This document shows positions 20,628 to 28,700 of a stretch of 47,137 nt of DNA, piece by piece. A program made the translations under genes and the position numbers. The stretch's first letter is position 1. Each line of letters begins with the position of its first letter. The stretch is from Bordetella parapertussis (GTDB lineage: Bacteria; Pseudomonadota; Gammaproteobacteria; Burkholderiales; Burkholderiaceae_C): contig CAMDJS010000002.1 of the NCBI GenBank assembly GCA_945900685.1, positions 1 to 47,137 on the forward strand, given 5' to 3'. Under the pieces are notes generated by a model that saw only the letters and a list, made by a program, of their open reading frames with translations, did no database searches and was not told where the DNA came from.

Positions 20628-21176
20628 TTAACCACCGCGCCCGCCGCGCAACATGCCGCTGGCTTTGGCGCGTCCCATGCCCGCGTCCTGCATCAAGGCC
20701 ATAGCGCGTGCCGCATGCGCATGGGTGATGGCCAAACCCAAAGCGTCAGCAGCATCTGGCCCCGGCAGCCCGGGTAAATTTAGCAAACTTTTGACCATCT
20801 CTTGCACCTGCGCTTTGCCAGCTTTACCGTGACCGGCGATCGATTTTTTCATTTGCAATGCGGTGTATTCAGCGACAGGCAATTGCTGGTGCACCAACGC
20901 AGCCAGACACGCGCCGCGCGCCTGACCCAGCAGCAGAGTCGATTGGGGATTGACATTCACAAACACAATTTCAAGTGCGGCAGCGTCCGGCCGGTACCGT
21001 TGACTCACTTCGCTGATGCCTTCAAACAGCACGCCGATGCGGGCAGCCAAATCAGCGCGTGGCAAGTGGGTGGTGCAGATGGTGCCGCTGGCGACATAAG
21101 TTAGTTTGGCGCCGGAGAATTCAACCACACCGAATCCAGTGGTTTGCAATCCCGGGTCTATGCCAAGCACTTTCAT
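20628..21176 (-). CDS. ruvC: Holliday junction resolvase RuvC
   Basis: The 182-residue endonuclease cleaves Holliday junctions in recombination repair as part of RuvABC. The acidic catalytic residues D7 (GIDPG), E69 (ALEIVFV) and D141/D144 (DAADALG) are all present. Length is normal. It is not accompanied by ruvA or ruvB here; instead its start overlaps the mtgA stop (ATGA), making it the last gene of a four-gene minus-strand run. Confidence 0.96.
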   Translation of the reverse strand: MKVLGIDPGLQTTGFGVVEFSGAKLTYVASGTICTTHLPRADLAARIGVLFEGISEVSQRYRPDAAALEIVFVNVNPQSTLLLGQARGACLAALVHQQLPVAEYTALQMKKSIAGHGKAGKAQVQEMVKSLLNLPGLPGPDAADALGLAITHAHAARAMALMQDAGMGRAKASGMLRGGRGG

Positions 21177-21913
21177 GGCAGCTCGGCTGCGCCCATGCGC
21201 GCTTGAATGGTTTGCGCGCGCTCTGCGAGGTAGGGAGATTGAGGCAATTTTTCAAAATATTTCGGACGCGGCAACATGACCGCCAAGCGCGCAGCTTCCC
21301 AAGAAGACAAACCGGCTGCTGACTTGGAAAAATAATGTTGCGCAGCGGCTTGTGCGCCGAACACGCCTTTGCCCCATTCCACATGGTTGAGGTAAATCTC
21401 CAAAATACGTTGCTTGCTCAAAAAAGTTTCCAACGCAAGCGTGATGACCAGTTCCTGCCCTTTGCGCAAAAAATTCCTTTCTCCACTGAGGAACAAATTT
21501 TTTGCCAGTTGCTGGGTGATGGTGGAGCCGCCAACCACTTTAGGCGCTTTGCCTTTGGGCGGTGTACGTGCCTGCGCTTTTTCATTGCGTTGCCAAGCTT
21601 TTTGGATGGCCTGCCATTGCACACCGTCATGGCTGGCAAACATATCGTCTTCGGATGCAATGACTGCACGGCTGAGAGAAGTGTTGATTCGTTTCGCCGG
21701 CATCCACTGCTGACGCCAGCGAAGACCATGCTCAGACTGCAGCATTTGCATGATTTGCGATCGCTCGAAGGCGGTGGACTGCGGGTCCACATAACGCATG
21801 GCGATGACGCGCGCGACGAAATAGATTTGCAATCCCAAGCCGCTCAACACCACCAGCAACAGCCAGCGGCGAAACAATCTACCGAATTTGCCGGGTGCAT
21901 TGTCGGATGGCAT
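21173..21913 (-). CDS. mtgA: Monofunctional peptidoglycan glycosyltransferase MtgA
   Basis: The 246-residue GT51-family enzyme has a membrane helix at about residues 17-36 and a periplasmic glycosyltransferase domain without a transpeptidase domain. The catalytic [12 protein letters not shown] motif and [15 protein letters not shown] motif are both intact, followed by [17 protein letters not shown]. It polymerises lipid II into glycan strands. The ATG at 21913 was chosen over a TTG six bases upstream, which would overlap the preceding stop. It starts two bases after the TonB-like gene. Confidence 0.95.
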   Translation of the reverse strand: MPSDNAPGKFGRLFRRWLLLVVLSGLGLQIYFVARVIAMRYVDPQSTAFERSQIMQMLQSEHGLRWRQQWMPAKRINTSLSRAVIASEDDMFASHDGVQWQAIQKAWQRNEKAQARTPPKGKAPKVVGGSTITQQLAKNLFLSGERNFLRKGQELVITLALETFLSKQRILEIYLNHVEWGKGVFGAQAAAQHYFSKSAAGLSSWEAARLAVMLPRPKYFEKLPQSPYLAERAQTIQARMGAAELP

Positions 21914-21915
21914 GT

Positions 21916-22761
21916 TCAAGGCTCCTGGTTATCGGCTTGCACCGTGTGGTTGTTCTTGAAGGTATAGCGTGACACCAATGCCAATTGATCAAACTCCTGT
22001 TTCATCTCGCGGGTGAAATCACCAAACGGTCCGGCACGGGAGGCGATATCCAACGCCGCTTGGTCAAGTGCGGTGTTACCAGAGCTTTTCAACACTTGAG
22101 AAGAAATCACTTTGCCGCGCGCATTCACAGTCACCACCAAAGTCAGACTGCCATACAACTTTTGACTGTTGGCTTGCGGAAAAAAACGGGTGCCGCGCTC
22201 TTCAATCAAGCGCCGCATATGGCTTTGGTACAGCGCGTAACTGACCTCGCGGGTTGAGGGGCTGACGTAGCGGGTGCGCGGCCTGGCATTTTGCTCGTTG
22301 ATGCGTTTTTCAATTTCAGCCAGCATGTCAAGCAACTGCCTTTGTTGCGGATCCTGATTGACCAAAGTGGATACAGTGCTGGACGGTTTTGAAGCATTCA
22401 AAGCCAGTTGCTGTTTGATTTGTGCAAGCAAAGCGGTTTGCTGCTGTTTCATTTGTACGACTTGCGCTTTGCCTGCATCCTCCATTTGTCCGGTTTGGTT
22501 TCGCACTGAGGCAGGCAATGGCGATTGCGCGCGGCCCAGTGCGGCCTCACCGCCGCCTTGCAAATGGGTTTGCGCCAAGGCCTGCGGTTTGTCGGGCGCC
22601 GCATTTTGGCTTCTTGCATTGACCAAAACAATGTCTAAGGGTGCAGGCGCCATCAAGCGGTCAAACCCTTGGGGATCGGCGATCTTGAAAACCAGCAAAC
22701 CGGCATGTACCACCACCGACACGGTGATGGCGATTTGCAAAGGCGTGATGAGTTTTCGCAT
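21916..22761 (-). CDS. TonB-family energy transducer-like protein
   Basis: The 281-residue protein has an N-terminal membrane helix (about residues 9-27), a periplasmic Gln/Ala-rich stretch that probably forms a coiled coil (about 95-160), and a C-terminal TonB-like domain (about 175-270, containing GSLTLVVTVNARGKVISSQVLKSSG in shortened form elsewhere in the family). TonB-type proteins couple the proton motive force to outer membrane receptors through ExbB-ExbD, which are not encoded here. The usual proline-rich spacer is missing, so it may act in envelope organisation instead. It lies between the ribonuclease gene and mtgA. Confidence 0.8.
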   Translation of the reverse strand: MRKLITPLQIAITVSVVVHAGLLVFKIADPQGFDRLMAPAPLDIVLVNARSQNAAPDKPQALAQTHLQGGGEAALGRAQSPLPASVRNQTGQMEDAGKAQVVQMKQQQTALLAQIKQQLALNASKPSSTVSTLVNQDPQQRQLLDMLAEIEKRINEQNARPRTRYVSPSTREVSYALYQSHMRRLIEERGTRFFPQANSQKLYGSLTLVVTVNARGKVISSQVLKSSGNTALDQAALDIASRAGPFGDFTREMKQEFDQLALVSRYTFKNNHTVQADNQEP

Positions 22762-22777
22762 GGCAGAACAGCTGGCT

Positions 22778-24838
22778 TTAAGCAGGTGCTACCGGTGGTT
22801 CTGCGTCTGTGGCGGCCTCATCCATGTCCATGGCGATGGTCAAAGCGCCGACTGTGGCTTCTTCTTCTGTGTTGTCATCATCTGTCGCCGTGGCTGTTTC
22901 CAGCAAGGAGACAAAAGTGGCGGTCACATCCAAAGCCATGGTGTCGATTTGACCTATTTTGATGCGCACCAAAGCACCGCGCTCCAGCACAGGGGCAGAT
23001 TGCAAACCCGTGACCAAAGGCAATGACACCGCACGCACCACTGGCGGCTCGCCGGGAAACGCTTTGATGACGGTGGCATCAAGTTCTTGAATCTGATGTT
23101 GTTGCAGGTATTTCAAAGTCCAGTAGCGCTCCATCGTGCCTTGGTGCGTGTTGTAGGCGCTGTAAGCGTCTTCAAAAGAGGAAACGATAGACATCAGGCT
23201 GGCATCTTTGGGTTTGAATGGCGCGGCAAGTGCCGCCGTTGCGCCGTTGCGCACACAAGCCACCAATTGCCATTGGTTCACCAAATCGGTGTAACGCCGC
23301 AAGGGTGAAGTGCTCCATGCATAACAAGGCACGCCTATGCCTGCGTGCGGCAAAGCACGCGTGCCCATGCGCACTTTGACACCGGGTGCCAGACTGGCTT
23401 GGCTGCGGTACAAACCGGGCACGCCCAAGTCAGACAGCCATTGGCCCCAGGTGCTGTTGGCCAAAATCATGGCCTCGGCAACGATCAAATCCAAGGCGGC
23501 GCCGCGCGGTCGAACGCTGATGTGAACCGTTTCATCGCCGCGCGGACCAGAGGGTGTCACTTGCTCGAGTTTGAAGTTGAAATCAGGGCGGTTGAATTGC
23601 TCGGGCTTGCCGCGTACTTGTTCGCGTTGGCTTTTCAAATGCTGGGCGAGTTTCAACATGAAGGACAACTCAGCGCGCGGCAGTGCCGCATCCAAACTGG
23701 GATCGGTGTGACTGAATGCCGCATCCGTCAGCCATTGCTCAGTCACGATGTGGTCGAGTTTGTCGTGGCGCAAATTGGCCGCGATCGGCACTTGCTCTAA
23801 GCGTGTGACCGAGCTTTGGATGGCCAGCGTTTGCTCATTGATGCTGACATACAAAGACAAAGCAGGGCATGCTTTGCCCGCGTCAAGCGTATAGGTTTGC
23901 ACCACACTGTCAGGCAGCATGGTGATTTTGTGACCGGGCATGTACACCGTGGACAAGCGCTGACGCGCGACCTGGTCAATCGCGTCACCCGGTTGCAAAG
24001 CGAGTGCAGGTGCGGCGATGTGAATGCCCAACACAATGGTGCCGCTGCCTAATCCTTGCAGCGACAGTGCGTCGTCAATTTCGGTGGTTTGTGAATCGTC
24101 AATCGAGTAGGCCTGCACTTGCGCCAACGGCAAATCTTGCGGTAAGGCCGGTGCTTGCAATCCGGGAAAACCGGTGCCTTTGGGAAAGTGGTCGAACAAA
24201 AAACGTTGCCAGTGAAAATCGTAAGCGCTTTGGATGGCACCGGCTTGTTGCAACAGCGCCAAAGGCGGGCGTTGGCTTTGTTTGGCAGCCAGCACCACGG
24301 CTTTGTATTCGGCAGCGTTTTTGTCCGGCTTGAATAAAATTTTGTAGAGCTGTGTTTGTACCGGCTCCGGACATTGGCCATCGACCAAAGACTGAGCCCA
24401 ACTTTCGATTTGCAGTTGCAGTTGTTTTTTCTTTTCTATCGCAGCCAAAGCCTGCGCAATGATGTCAGCCGAGGCTTTTTTGAAATGCCCTTTGCCTGCA
24501 CGGCGGAAATAATGCGGGGCTTCTGAAAGCTTGAGCAAGCAAGCGACTTGCTGACTTAAGCTGGCTTTGTCGCTGAAATACTCAATGGCCAATGCAGAGA
24601 AAGAAAACTCATCCGGCGGGGCGAATTCCCAAGCGAGTTCGAGCTCAATCTCTTTGGCCAGCGCCGCCGCCTCTTGCAGCAATTGCGCGGGCGCGGGTTT
24701 GTCAAATCGCAGCAGCATCTGCGCTGCTTTGACTTTGACCCGTTTGCCGGATTCAAGTTCAATTTGCGCAGATGTGTCGGCCTCGGACAGCACGCGACCG
24801 CTGTGGAGTTTGCCGGCTTCTTCAAACAATGCATACAT
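22778..24838 (-). CDS. RNB-domain 3'-5' exoribonuclease (RNase II/R family)
   Basis: The 686-residue product degrades RNA from the 3' end. The central RNB domain carries IDDSQTTEIDDA at residues 246-257; one position of the four-Asp catalytic set is Glu, as seen in a bacterial/plastid subfamily rather than E. coli RNase II. YRSQAS and STSPLRRYTDLVNQW motifs follow near 510-560, then an S1-like end and an acidic tail. The ATG at 24838 was chosen: the product begins MYALFEEAGK and GACAAT lies 7 bases upstream. The more distal ATG at 24907 would overlap the rodA start codon on the other strand. Confidence 0.88.
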   Translation of the reverse strand: MYALFEEAGKLHSGRVLSEADTSAQIELESGKRVKVKAAQMLLRFDKPAPAQLLQEAAALAKEIELELAWEFAPPDEFSFSALAIEYFSDKASLSQQVACLLKLSEAPHYFRRAGKGHFKKASADIIAQALAAIEKKKQLQLQIESWAQSLVDGQCPEPVQTQLYKILFKPDKNAAEYKAVVLAAKQSQRPPLALLQQAGAIQSAYDFHWQRFLFDHFPKGTGFPGLQAPALPQDLPLAQVQAYSIDDSQTTEIDDALSLQGLGSGTIVLGIHIAAPALALQPGDAIDQVARQRLSTVYMPGHKITMLPDSVVQTYTLDAGKACPALSLYVSINEQTLAIQSSVTRLEQVPIAANLRHDKLDHIVTEQWLTDAAFSHTDPSLDAALPRAELSFMLKLAQHLKSQREQVRGKPEQFNRPDFNFKLEQVTPSGPRGDETVHISVRPRGAALDLIVAEAMILANSTWGQWLSDLGVPGLYRSQASLAPGVKVRMGTRALPHAGIGVPCYAWSTSPLRRYTDLVNQWQLVACVRNGATAALAAPFKPKDASLMSIVSSFEDAYSAYNTHQGTMERYWTLKYLQQHQIQELDATVIKAFPGEPPVVRAVSLPLVTGLQSAPVLERGALVRIKIGQIDTMALDVTATFVSLLETATATDDDNTEEEATVGALTIAMDMDEAATDAEPPVAPA

Positions 24839-24845
24839 GGCGTTG

Positions 24846-24874
24846 ATTGTCACATGCGCTCTGCGATCTCTGAA
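24846..24874 (-). promoter_or_regulatory. Candidate promoter of the RNB-tonB-mtgA-ruvC run
   Basis: Read on the minus strand, TTCAGA (24869-24874) and GACAAT (24846-24851) are 17 bases apart, and the -10 lies 7 bases before the ATG at 24838. Its -35 overlaps that of the candidate rodA promoter on the opposite strand. Confidence 0.42.
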
Positions 24875-24899
24875 CTGCATTTGAGAATCCGTTGATAAT
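24870..24899 (+). promoter_or_regulatory. Candidate rodA promoter
   Basis: GATAAT at 24894-24899 is 6 bases before the rodA ATG. CTGAAC at 24870-24875 is a weak -35 with an 18-base spacer. Transcription would start at or next to the A of the start codon. Confidence 0.42.
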
Positions 24900-24905
24900 T
24901 CCGCC

Positions 24906-26060
24906 ATGGCTCTCAGTTTTGAAAAACCTTATGTTCTACGTCAATTCACGCATGTCTTGCGTGGGTTTGACGGGCAACTGACACTGGCAGTGACCTTGCT
25001 AGCGATGGCAGGCCTGATCACCATGTTCGCTTCAGGTTATGCCAACGGCATGCGTTTTTGGGACCATGCACGCAATCTAGGCTTGGCGTTTTGCATCATG
25101 TTTGTGGTCGCGCAAATCCCACCTCAGCGCTTGATGACTTTCGCGGTACCCATTTATACCGTTGGACTTGCGCTCTTGGTCGCCGTGGCCTTGTTCGGTT
25201 TGACCAAAAACGGCGCGCGCCGCTGGCTCAATATCGGTATCGTGATTCAACCCAGTGAAATCATGAAGATCGGCTTGCCTTTGATGCTAGCCTGGTGGTT
25301 TCAAAAGCGCGAGGGGCAGTTGCGACCGTTGGATTTTTTGGCAGCCACTGTTTTGCTGGCGATGCCCGTGGGTTTGATCGCCAGACAACCTGACATGGGC
25401 ACAGCTATTTTGGTGTTTTCTGCCGGTGTATTCGTGTTGTACTTTGCCGGTTTAGGTTGGAAATGGATCATTCCGCCCTTACTGATCGGTTTGGTCGGCG
25501 TGGTGTTGCTGGTGATTTTTGAGCCCATGCTGTGTGTCGACGATATGCAGTGGCCCATGTTTCGCGAATACCAACGCCAACGCGTCTGTACTCTGCTAGA
25601 TCCCTGGCGTGACCCCTTGGGCAAGGGGTTTCACATCATCCAAGGCATGATCGCTATCGGTTCAGGGGGCTTTTTTGGCAAAGGCTTTATGCAAGGCACG
25701 CAAACCCACTTGGACTTCATTCCCGAGCGCACCACCGATTTCATTTTTGCCGCCTACGGCGAAGAGTTTGGACTGCTCGGCAACCTGCTTTTGATCGCCG
25801 GTTTCATCTTTCTGGTGCTGCGCGGGTTGGCCATCGCCATGGAAGGCCCTACCTTATTCACCCGTTTGCTGGCCGGCAGCATCACTTTGATTTTTTTCAC
25901 CTATGCCTTCGTGAACATGGGCATGGTCAGCGGTATCTTGCCTGTGGTCGGCGTGCCTTTGCCCTTCATCAGTTACGGTGGCACGGCCATGGTCACCTTG
26001 GGCTTTGGCATAGGTATCTTGTTGTCAGTGGCTAAAGCCAAACAGTTGGTGCAATCATGA
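24906..26060 (+). CDS. rodA: Rod-shape SEDS glycosyltransferase RodA
   Basis: The 384-residue SEDS polymerase has about ten membrane helices. SEDS motifs are present: GARRWLNIG near residue 102, QPSEIMKIGLP, ARQPDMGTAI, the DPWRDPLGKGFHIIQG loop and the late ISYGGTAM. RodA builds lateral wall with PBP2 in the elongasome. No mrd/mre genes are in the window; mreBCD and the PBP2 gene would be expected elsewhere. There is no Shine-Dalgarno sequence before the ATG. The next gene overlaps it in an ATGA arrangement. RodA is preferred over FtsW because the septal copy already sits in the dcw cluster. Confidence 0.94.
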   Translation: MALSFEKPYVLRQFTHVLRGFDGQLTLAVTLLAMAGLITMFASGYANGMRFWDHARNLGLAFCIMFVVAQIPPQRLMTFAVPIYTVGLALLVAVALFGLTKNGARRWLNIGIVIQPSEIMKIGLPLMLAWWFQKREGQLRPLDFLAATVLLAMPVGLIARQPDMGTAILVFSAGVFVLYFAGLGWKWIIPPLLIGLVGVVLLVIFEPMLCVDDMQWPMFREYQRQRVCTLLDPWRDPLGKGFHIIQGMIAIGSGGFFGKGFMQGTQTHLDFIPERTTDFIFAAYGEEFGLLGNLLLIAGFIFLVLRGLAIAMEGPTLFTRLLAGSITLIFFTYAFVNMGMVSGILPVVGVPLPFISYGGTAMVTLGFGIGILLSVAKAKQLVQS

Positions 26061-26938
26061 AAAAACAAATCGGTATGGTGGGAAATGGCAACATGGGCGC
26101 TGGCATGGCGAACCGCTTACTCAGCATGGGCTGGGCGTTACACGTACACGACATTGACAGTGCCAAGCAAAAGTCGCTTGAGCAGGCTGGCGCACACGGT
26201 CACGGGTCTGCAGCAGCGGTTGCACGCGCTGCCGATGTGGTCATCGTGTGCGTGATTGATGCGGTTCAAGTGCAGCAGGTTTTCGACGGCGCTGAGGGCT
26301 TGCTGGCGGGTTTGGCAGCCGGGCAAACCGTCATCATGTGTCCCACGATTGCACCGGCGCAAACCGAGAGTTTTGAAAAACAATGTCTGGCTATCGGTGT
26401 GCACATGGTGGACGCGCCTATGAGCGGCGGTCCAATTCGCGCTACCAACGGCACCATGAGCCTGATGCTCGCTGCACCCGAAGTGGTGCTGGCCGAGCAG
26501 GCAGAATTGCTGCAAACCTTGTCTGACAAATGCGTTGTCATCAGTCACCGCGTTGGTGATGGTGCCAGAGTCAAACTGGTCAACAACCTGCTCGCTGGCA
26601 TCAACCTGGTGGGCGCGTGTGAGGTCATGGTGCTGGCCGAAAAAATGGGTCTGGACAAGGAAAATGCTTTGTCCTTGATCGAGCGTTCCAGCGGCCAGAA
26701 CTGGATAGGCACTGACCGCTTGCGCCGGGTGTTTGCCGGTGACACCACCATAGGCTCGCACATGCGTTTGTTGGCCAAGGACACCCGTTTGGCCATGGAG
26801 GCCGCGCAAGAGGTCGGGTTTGACGGATGGCTGGGCGGTTTGACTGCCAAGGCTTTCAACCAGGCATGCGCGCAAGGCATGACCGACATGGATGACAGCA
26901 AAATGCTTGAATTCATTCGGCAAGCGGACAAAGCCTGA
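26057..26938 (+). CDS. NAD(P)-dependent beta-hydroxyacid dehydrogenase family protein
   Basis: The 293-residue protein has an N-terminal Rossmann fold with GNGNMG at residues 9-14, the family substrate motif DAPMSGG at 119-125, and the catalytic lysine K173 in RVKLVNN. The all-helical C-terminal domain is typical of 3-hydroxyisobutyrate dehydrogenase and tartronate semialdehyde reductase (GarR) relatives. The physiological substrate cannot be assigned from sequence. It overlaps the rodA stop (ATGA), so it is co-translated with rodA, with no evident functional link. Confidence 0.9.
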   Translation: MKKQIGMVGNGNMGAGMANRLLSMGWALHVHDIDSAKQKSLEQAGAHGHGSAAAVARAADVVIVCVIDAVQVQQVFDGAEGLLAGLAAGQTVIMCPTIAPAQTESFEKQCLAIGVHMVDAPMSGGPIRATNGTMSLMLAAPEVVLAEQAELLQTLSDKCVVISHRVGDGARVKLVNNLLAGINLVGACEVMVLAEKMGLDKENALSLIERSSGQNWIGTDRLRRVFAGDTTIGSHMRLLAKDTRLAMEAAQEVGFDGWLGGLTAKAFNQACAQGMTDMDDSKMLEFIRQADKA

Positions 26939-27017
26939 GCGCTAGTCACGAGGCTTGTTTTGCTGAGGGTTTGGCCAGCCCAATACCCTGACAAAACCAT
27001 ATGCACTGACCGGCTTC

Positions 27018-27023
27018 TACAAT
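27018..27023 (+). promoter_or_regulatory. Candidate tldD -10 element at leaderless spacing
   Basis: TACAAT is 6 bases before the ATG at 27030. No -35 hexamer is evident at 16-18 bases. Confidence 0.4.
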
Positions 27024-27029
27024 GGACCC

Positions 27030-28490
27030 ATGATTGCACACGAACCCACCCTCGAACGCTTAGCCATTGCCCAAAGCCTGTTGCTGACGCCTTACGGCTT
27101 GGACGAAAGCCACCTCACTCAAGCACTGTCTGCCATCCGCGCGCACCGGATTGACGATGCGGATTTGTATTTCCAGTACACCCGCTCCGAGGGCTGGAGT
27201 TTGGAAGAGGGCATTGTCAAAACCGGTTCATTCAGCATAGATCAGGGCGTGGGCGTGCGCGCAGTCAGCGGTGAAAAAACCGCCTTTGCTTATTCGGACG
27301 ATATCTCCATGGCATCGCTGATGGACGCGGCGCACACAGTGCGCAGCATTGCCGCATCGGGGAACAACGCCAGCACCAAAGTCCCAGGCAGACGCATCGC
27401 CAAGGCGCGCAGCCTCTACCGCGACGATGACCCGATCGCCAGCCTGGACAGCACCGCCAAAGTGAATTTGCTCGAGCGCATCGAGCAACAAGCCCGCGCC
27501 AAAGACCCGCGCGTGGTGCAAGTCATGGCCGGCTTGGCCAGCGAATACGACGTGGTGCTGGTCGCTCGCGCCGACGGCACCTTGGCCGCCGATGTGCGCC
27601 CCTTGGTGCGTTTGTCAATCAATGTGATCGTGGAAGAAAAAGGCCGACGTGAAAGCGGATCGGCCGGCGGCGGCGGCCGCTTCGGTCTGGCGTATTTCGA
27701 TGCTGACTGCTTGACCCGTTATGTGGACGAAGCGGTGGGCGCTGCCCTGACCAATTTGCAGGCGCAAGCCGCGCCTGCGGGCGAAATGACCGTGGTGCTG
27801 GGTTCGGGCTGGCCCGGCATTTTGTTGCACGAAGCCATTGGCCATGGTTTGGAAGGCGACTTCAACCGCAAAGGCTCGAGCGCATTCAGCGGAAAAATCG
27901 GCCAACGGGTCGCTGCAAAAGGTGTCACCGTGCTCGATGACGGCACCATTGCCGATAGACGCGGTTCACTCAATGTGGACGATGAAGGCAACGCCAGCCA
28001 GCGCAATGTGTTGATTGAAGACGGCATATTGAAAGCCTATATTCAAGACAGCATGAACGCGCGTTTGATGGGCGTGGCACCCACCGGCAACGGCAGACGA
28101 GAAAGCTACGCCCATGTGCCCATGCCGCGCATGACCAACACCTATATGTTGGGCGGTGACAAGCACCCGGAAGAAATCGTCGCCAGCATCAAGAAAGGTT
28201 TGTACGCCACCAATTTCGGCGGCGGCCAGGTGGACATCACCTCGGGCAAGTTTGTGTTTTCCGCCAGCCAGGCTTACTGGGTGGAAAAAGGAAAGATCCA
28301 ATACCCGGTCAAAGGCGCGACCTTGGTCGGCAACGGCCCTGACGCTTTGACCCGCGTGAGCATGATCGGTAACGACATGGCTTTAGATCCGGGTGTCGGT
28401 ACCTGCGGCAAAGAAGGCCAAAGTGTGCCGGTGGGTGTGGGTCAACCCACTCTGCGTATCGACGGTTTGACGGTCGGCGGCACGGCTTGA
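27030..28490 (+). CDS. tldD: Metalloprotease TldD
   Basis: The 486-residue protein is the TldD subunit of the TldD/TldE zinc protease, which trims unfolded peptides and matures certain antibacterial peptides in the cytosol. The HExxxH zinc motif is HEAIGH at residues 267-272 within LLHEAIGHGLEGDFNRKGSS shortened here. A DYTFSxEG-like segment is replaced by DADLYFQYTRSEGWSLEEG-type sequence near residue 45, as in the family. Its partner tldE (pmbA) is not in the window, which is common. No ribosome binding site precedes the ATG. Confidence 0.95.
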   Translation: MIAHEPTLERLAIAQSLLLTPYGLDESHLTQALSAIRAHRIDDADLYFQYTRSEGWSLEEGIVKTGSFSIDQGVGVRAVSGEKTAFAYSDDISMASLMDAAHTVRSIAASGNNASTKVPGRRIAKARSLYRDDDPIASLDSTAKVNLLERIEQQARAKDPRVVQVMAGLASEYDVVLVARADGTLAADVRPLVRLSINVIVEEKGRRESGSAGGGGRFGLAYFDADCLTRYVDEAVGAALTNLQAQAAPAGEMTVVLGSGWPGILLHEAIGHGLEGDFNRKGSSAFSGKIGQRVAAKGVTVLDDGTIADRRGSLNVDDEGNASQRNVLIEDGILKAYIQDSMNARLMGVAPTGNGRRESYAHVPMPRMTNTYMLGGDKHPEEIVASIKKGLYATNFGGGQVDITSGKFVFSASQAYWVEKGKIQYPVKGATLVGNGPDALTRVSMIGNDMALDPGVGTCGKEGQSVPVGVGQPTLRIDGLTVGGTA

Positions 28491-28517
28491 AATCGGCGCA
28501 ATGACCTGTGCTACATT
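28487..28517 (+). promoter_or_regulatory. Candidate promoter of the aroG leader
   Basis: TTGAAA (28487-28492) overlaps the tldD stop. TACATT (28512-28517) carries an extended -10 TG at 28509-28510. The spacer is 19 bases, slightly long. Transcription would begin close to 28525, the first base of the leader peptide. Confidence 0.45.
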
Positions 28518-28524
28518 TCAAAGC

Positions 28525-28593
28525 ATGAATTCAGCGCTGTTTCACTTTGCTTATTTTTATGTCTCACGCCCCACCGGCGGTCGAGAGGTCTGA
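28525..28593 (+). CDS. aroG leader peptide with Phe/Tyr control codons
   Basis: A 22-codon open frame begins with ATG at 28525 and ends with TGA at 28591. Codons 6-12 read FHFAYFY: five of seven are Phe or Tyr. It lies 107 bases upstream of aroG and directly before a hairpin pair of terminator/antiterminator type. Such leader peptides sense charged tRNA: scarcity stalls the ribosome on the control codons. There is no Shine-Dalgarno sequence and the candidate -10 is 7 bases upstream, so the transcript may be leaderless. The function is inferred from composition, position and RNA structure. Confidence 0.8.
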   Translation: MNSALFHFAYFYVSRPTGGREV

Positions 28594-28650
28594 AAGCAAA
28601 CAAAGCTCTGAACTCCCCAACCTACCGCCGGATCCCGGCGGTTTTTTTTT
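28573..28650 (+). promoter_or_regulatory. Transcription attenuator of aroG (antiterminator/terminator switch)
   Basis: CCGGCGGT occurs twice, at 28574-28581 (inside leader codons 17-19) and at 28635-28642. Between them, ACCGCCGG at 28624-28631 can pair with either copy. Pairing with the first gives an antiterminator; pairing with the second gives the T-tailed terminator. A ribosome stalled at codons 6-12 leaves the first copy free, while one that reaches the stop codon at 28591 covers it. This predicts read-through into aroG when Phe-tRNA or Tyr-tRNA is scarce. Confidence 0.8.
28624..28650 (+). terminator. Intrinsic terminator of the aroG attenuator
   Basis: An 8-bp GC-rich perfect stem (28624-28631 with 28635-28642) with a 3-base loop, ATC, runs straight into nine T at 28642-28650. 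It precedes aroG, not follows it, which fits attenuation. Confidence 0.88.
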
Positions 28651-28700
28651 GTTCCCGAATTTGTCATTCATAAACAGTTGCAGCCTTCCAGGAGTCTTCC

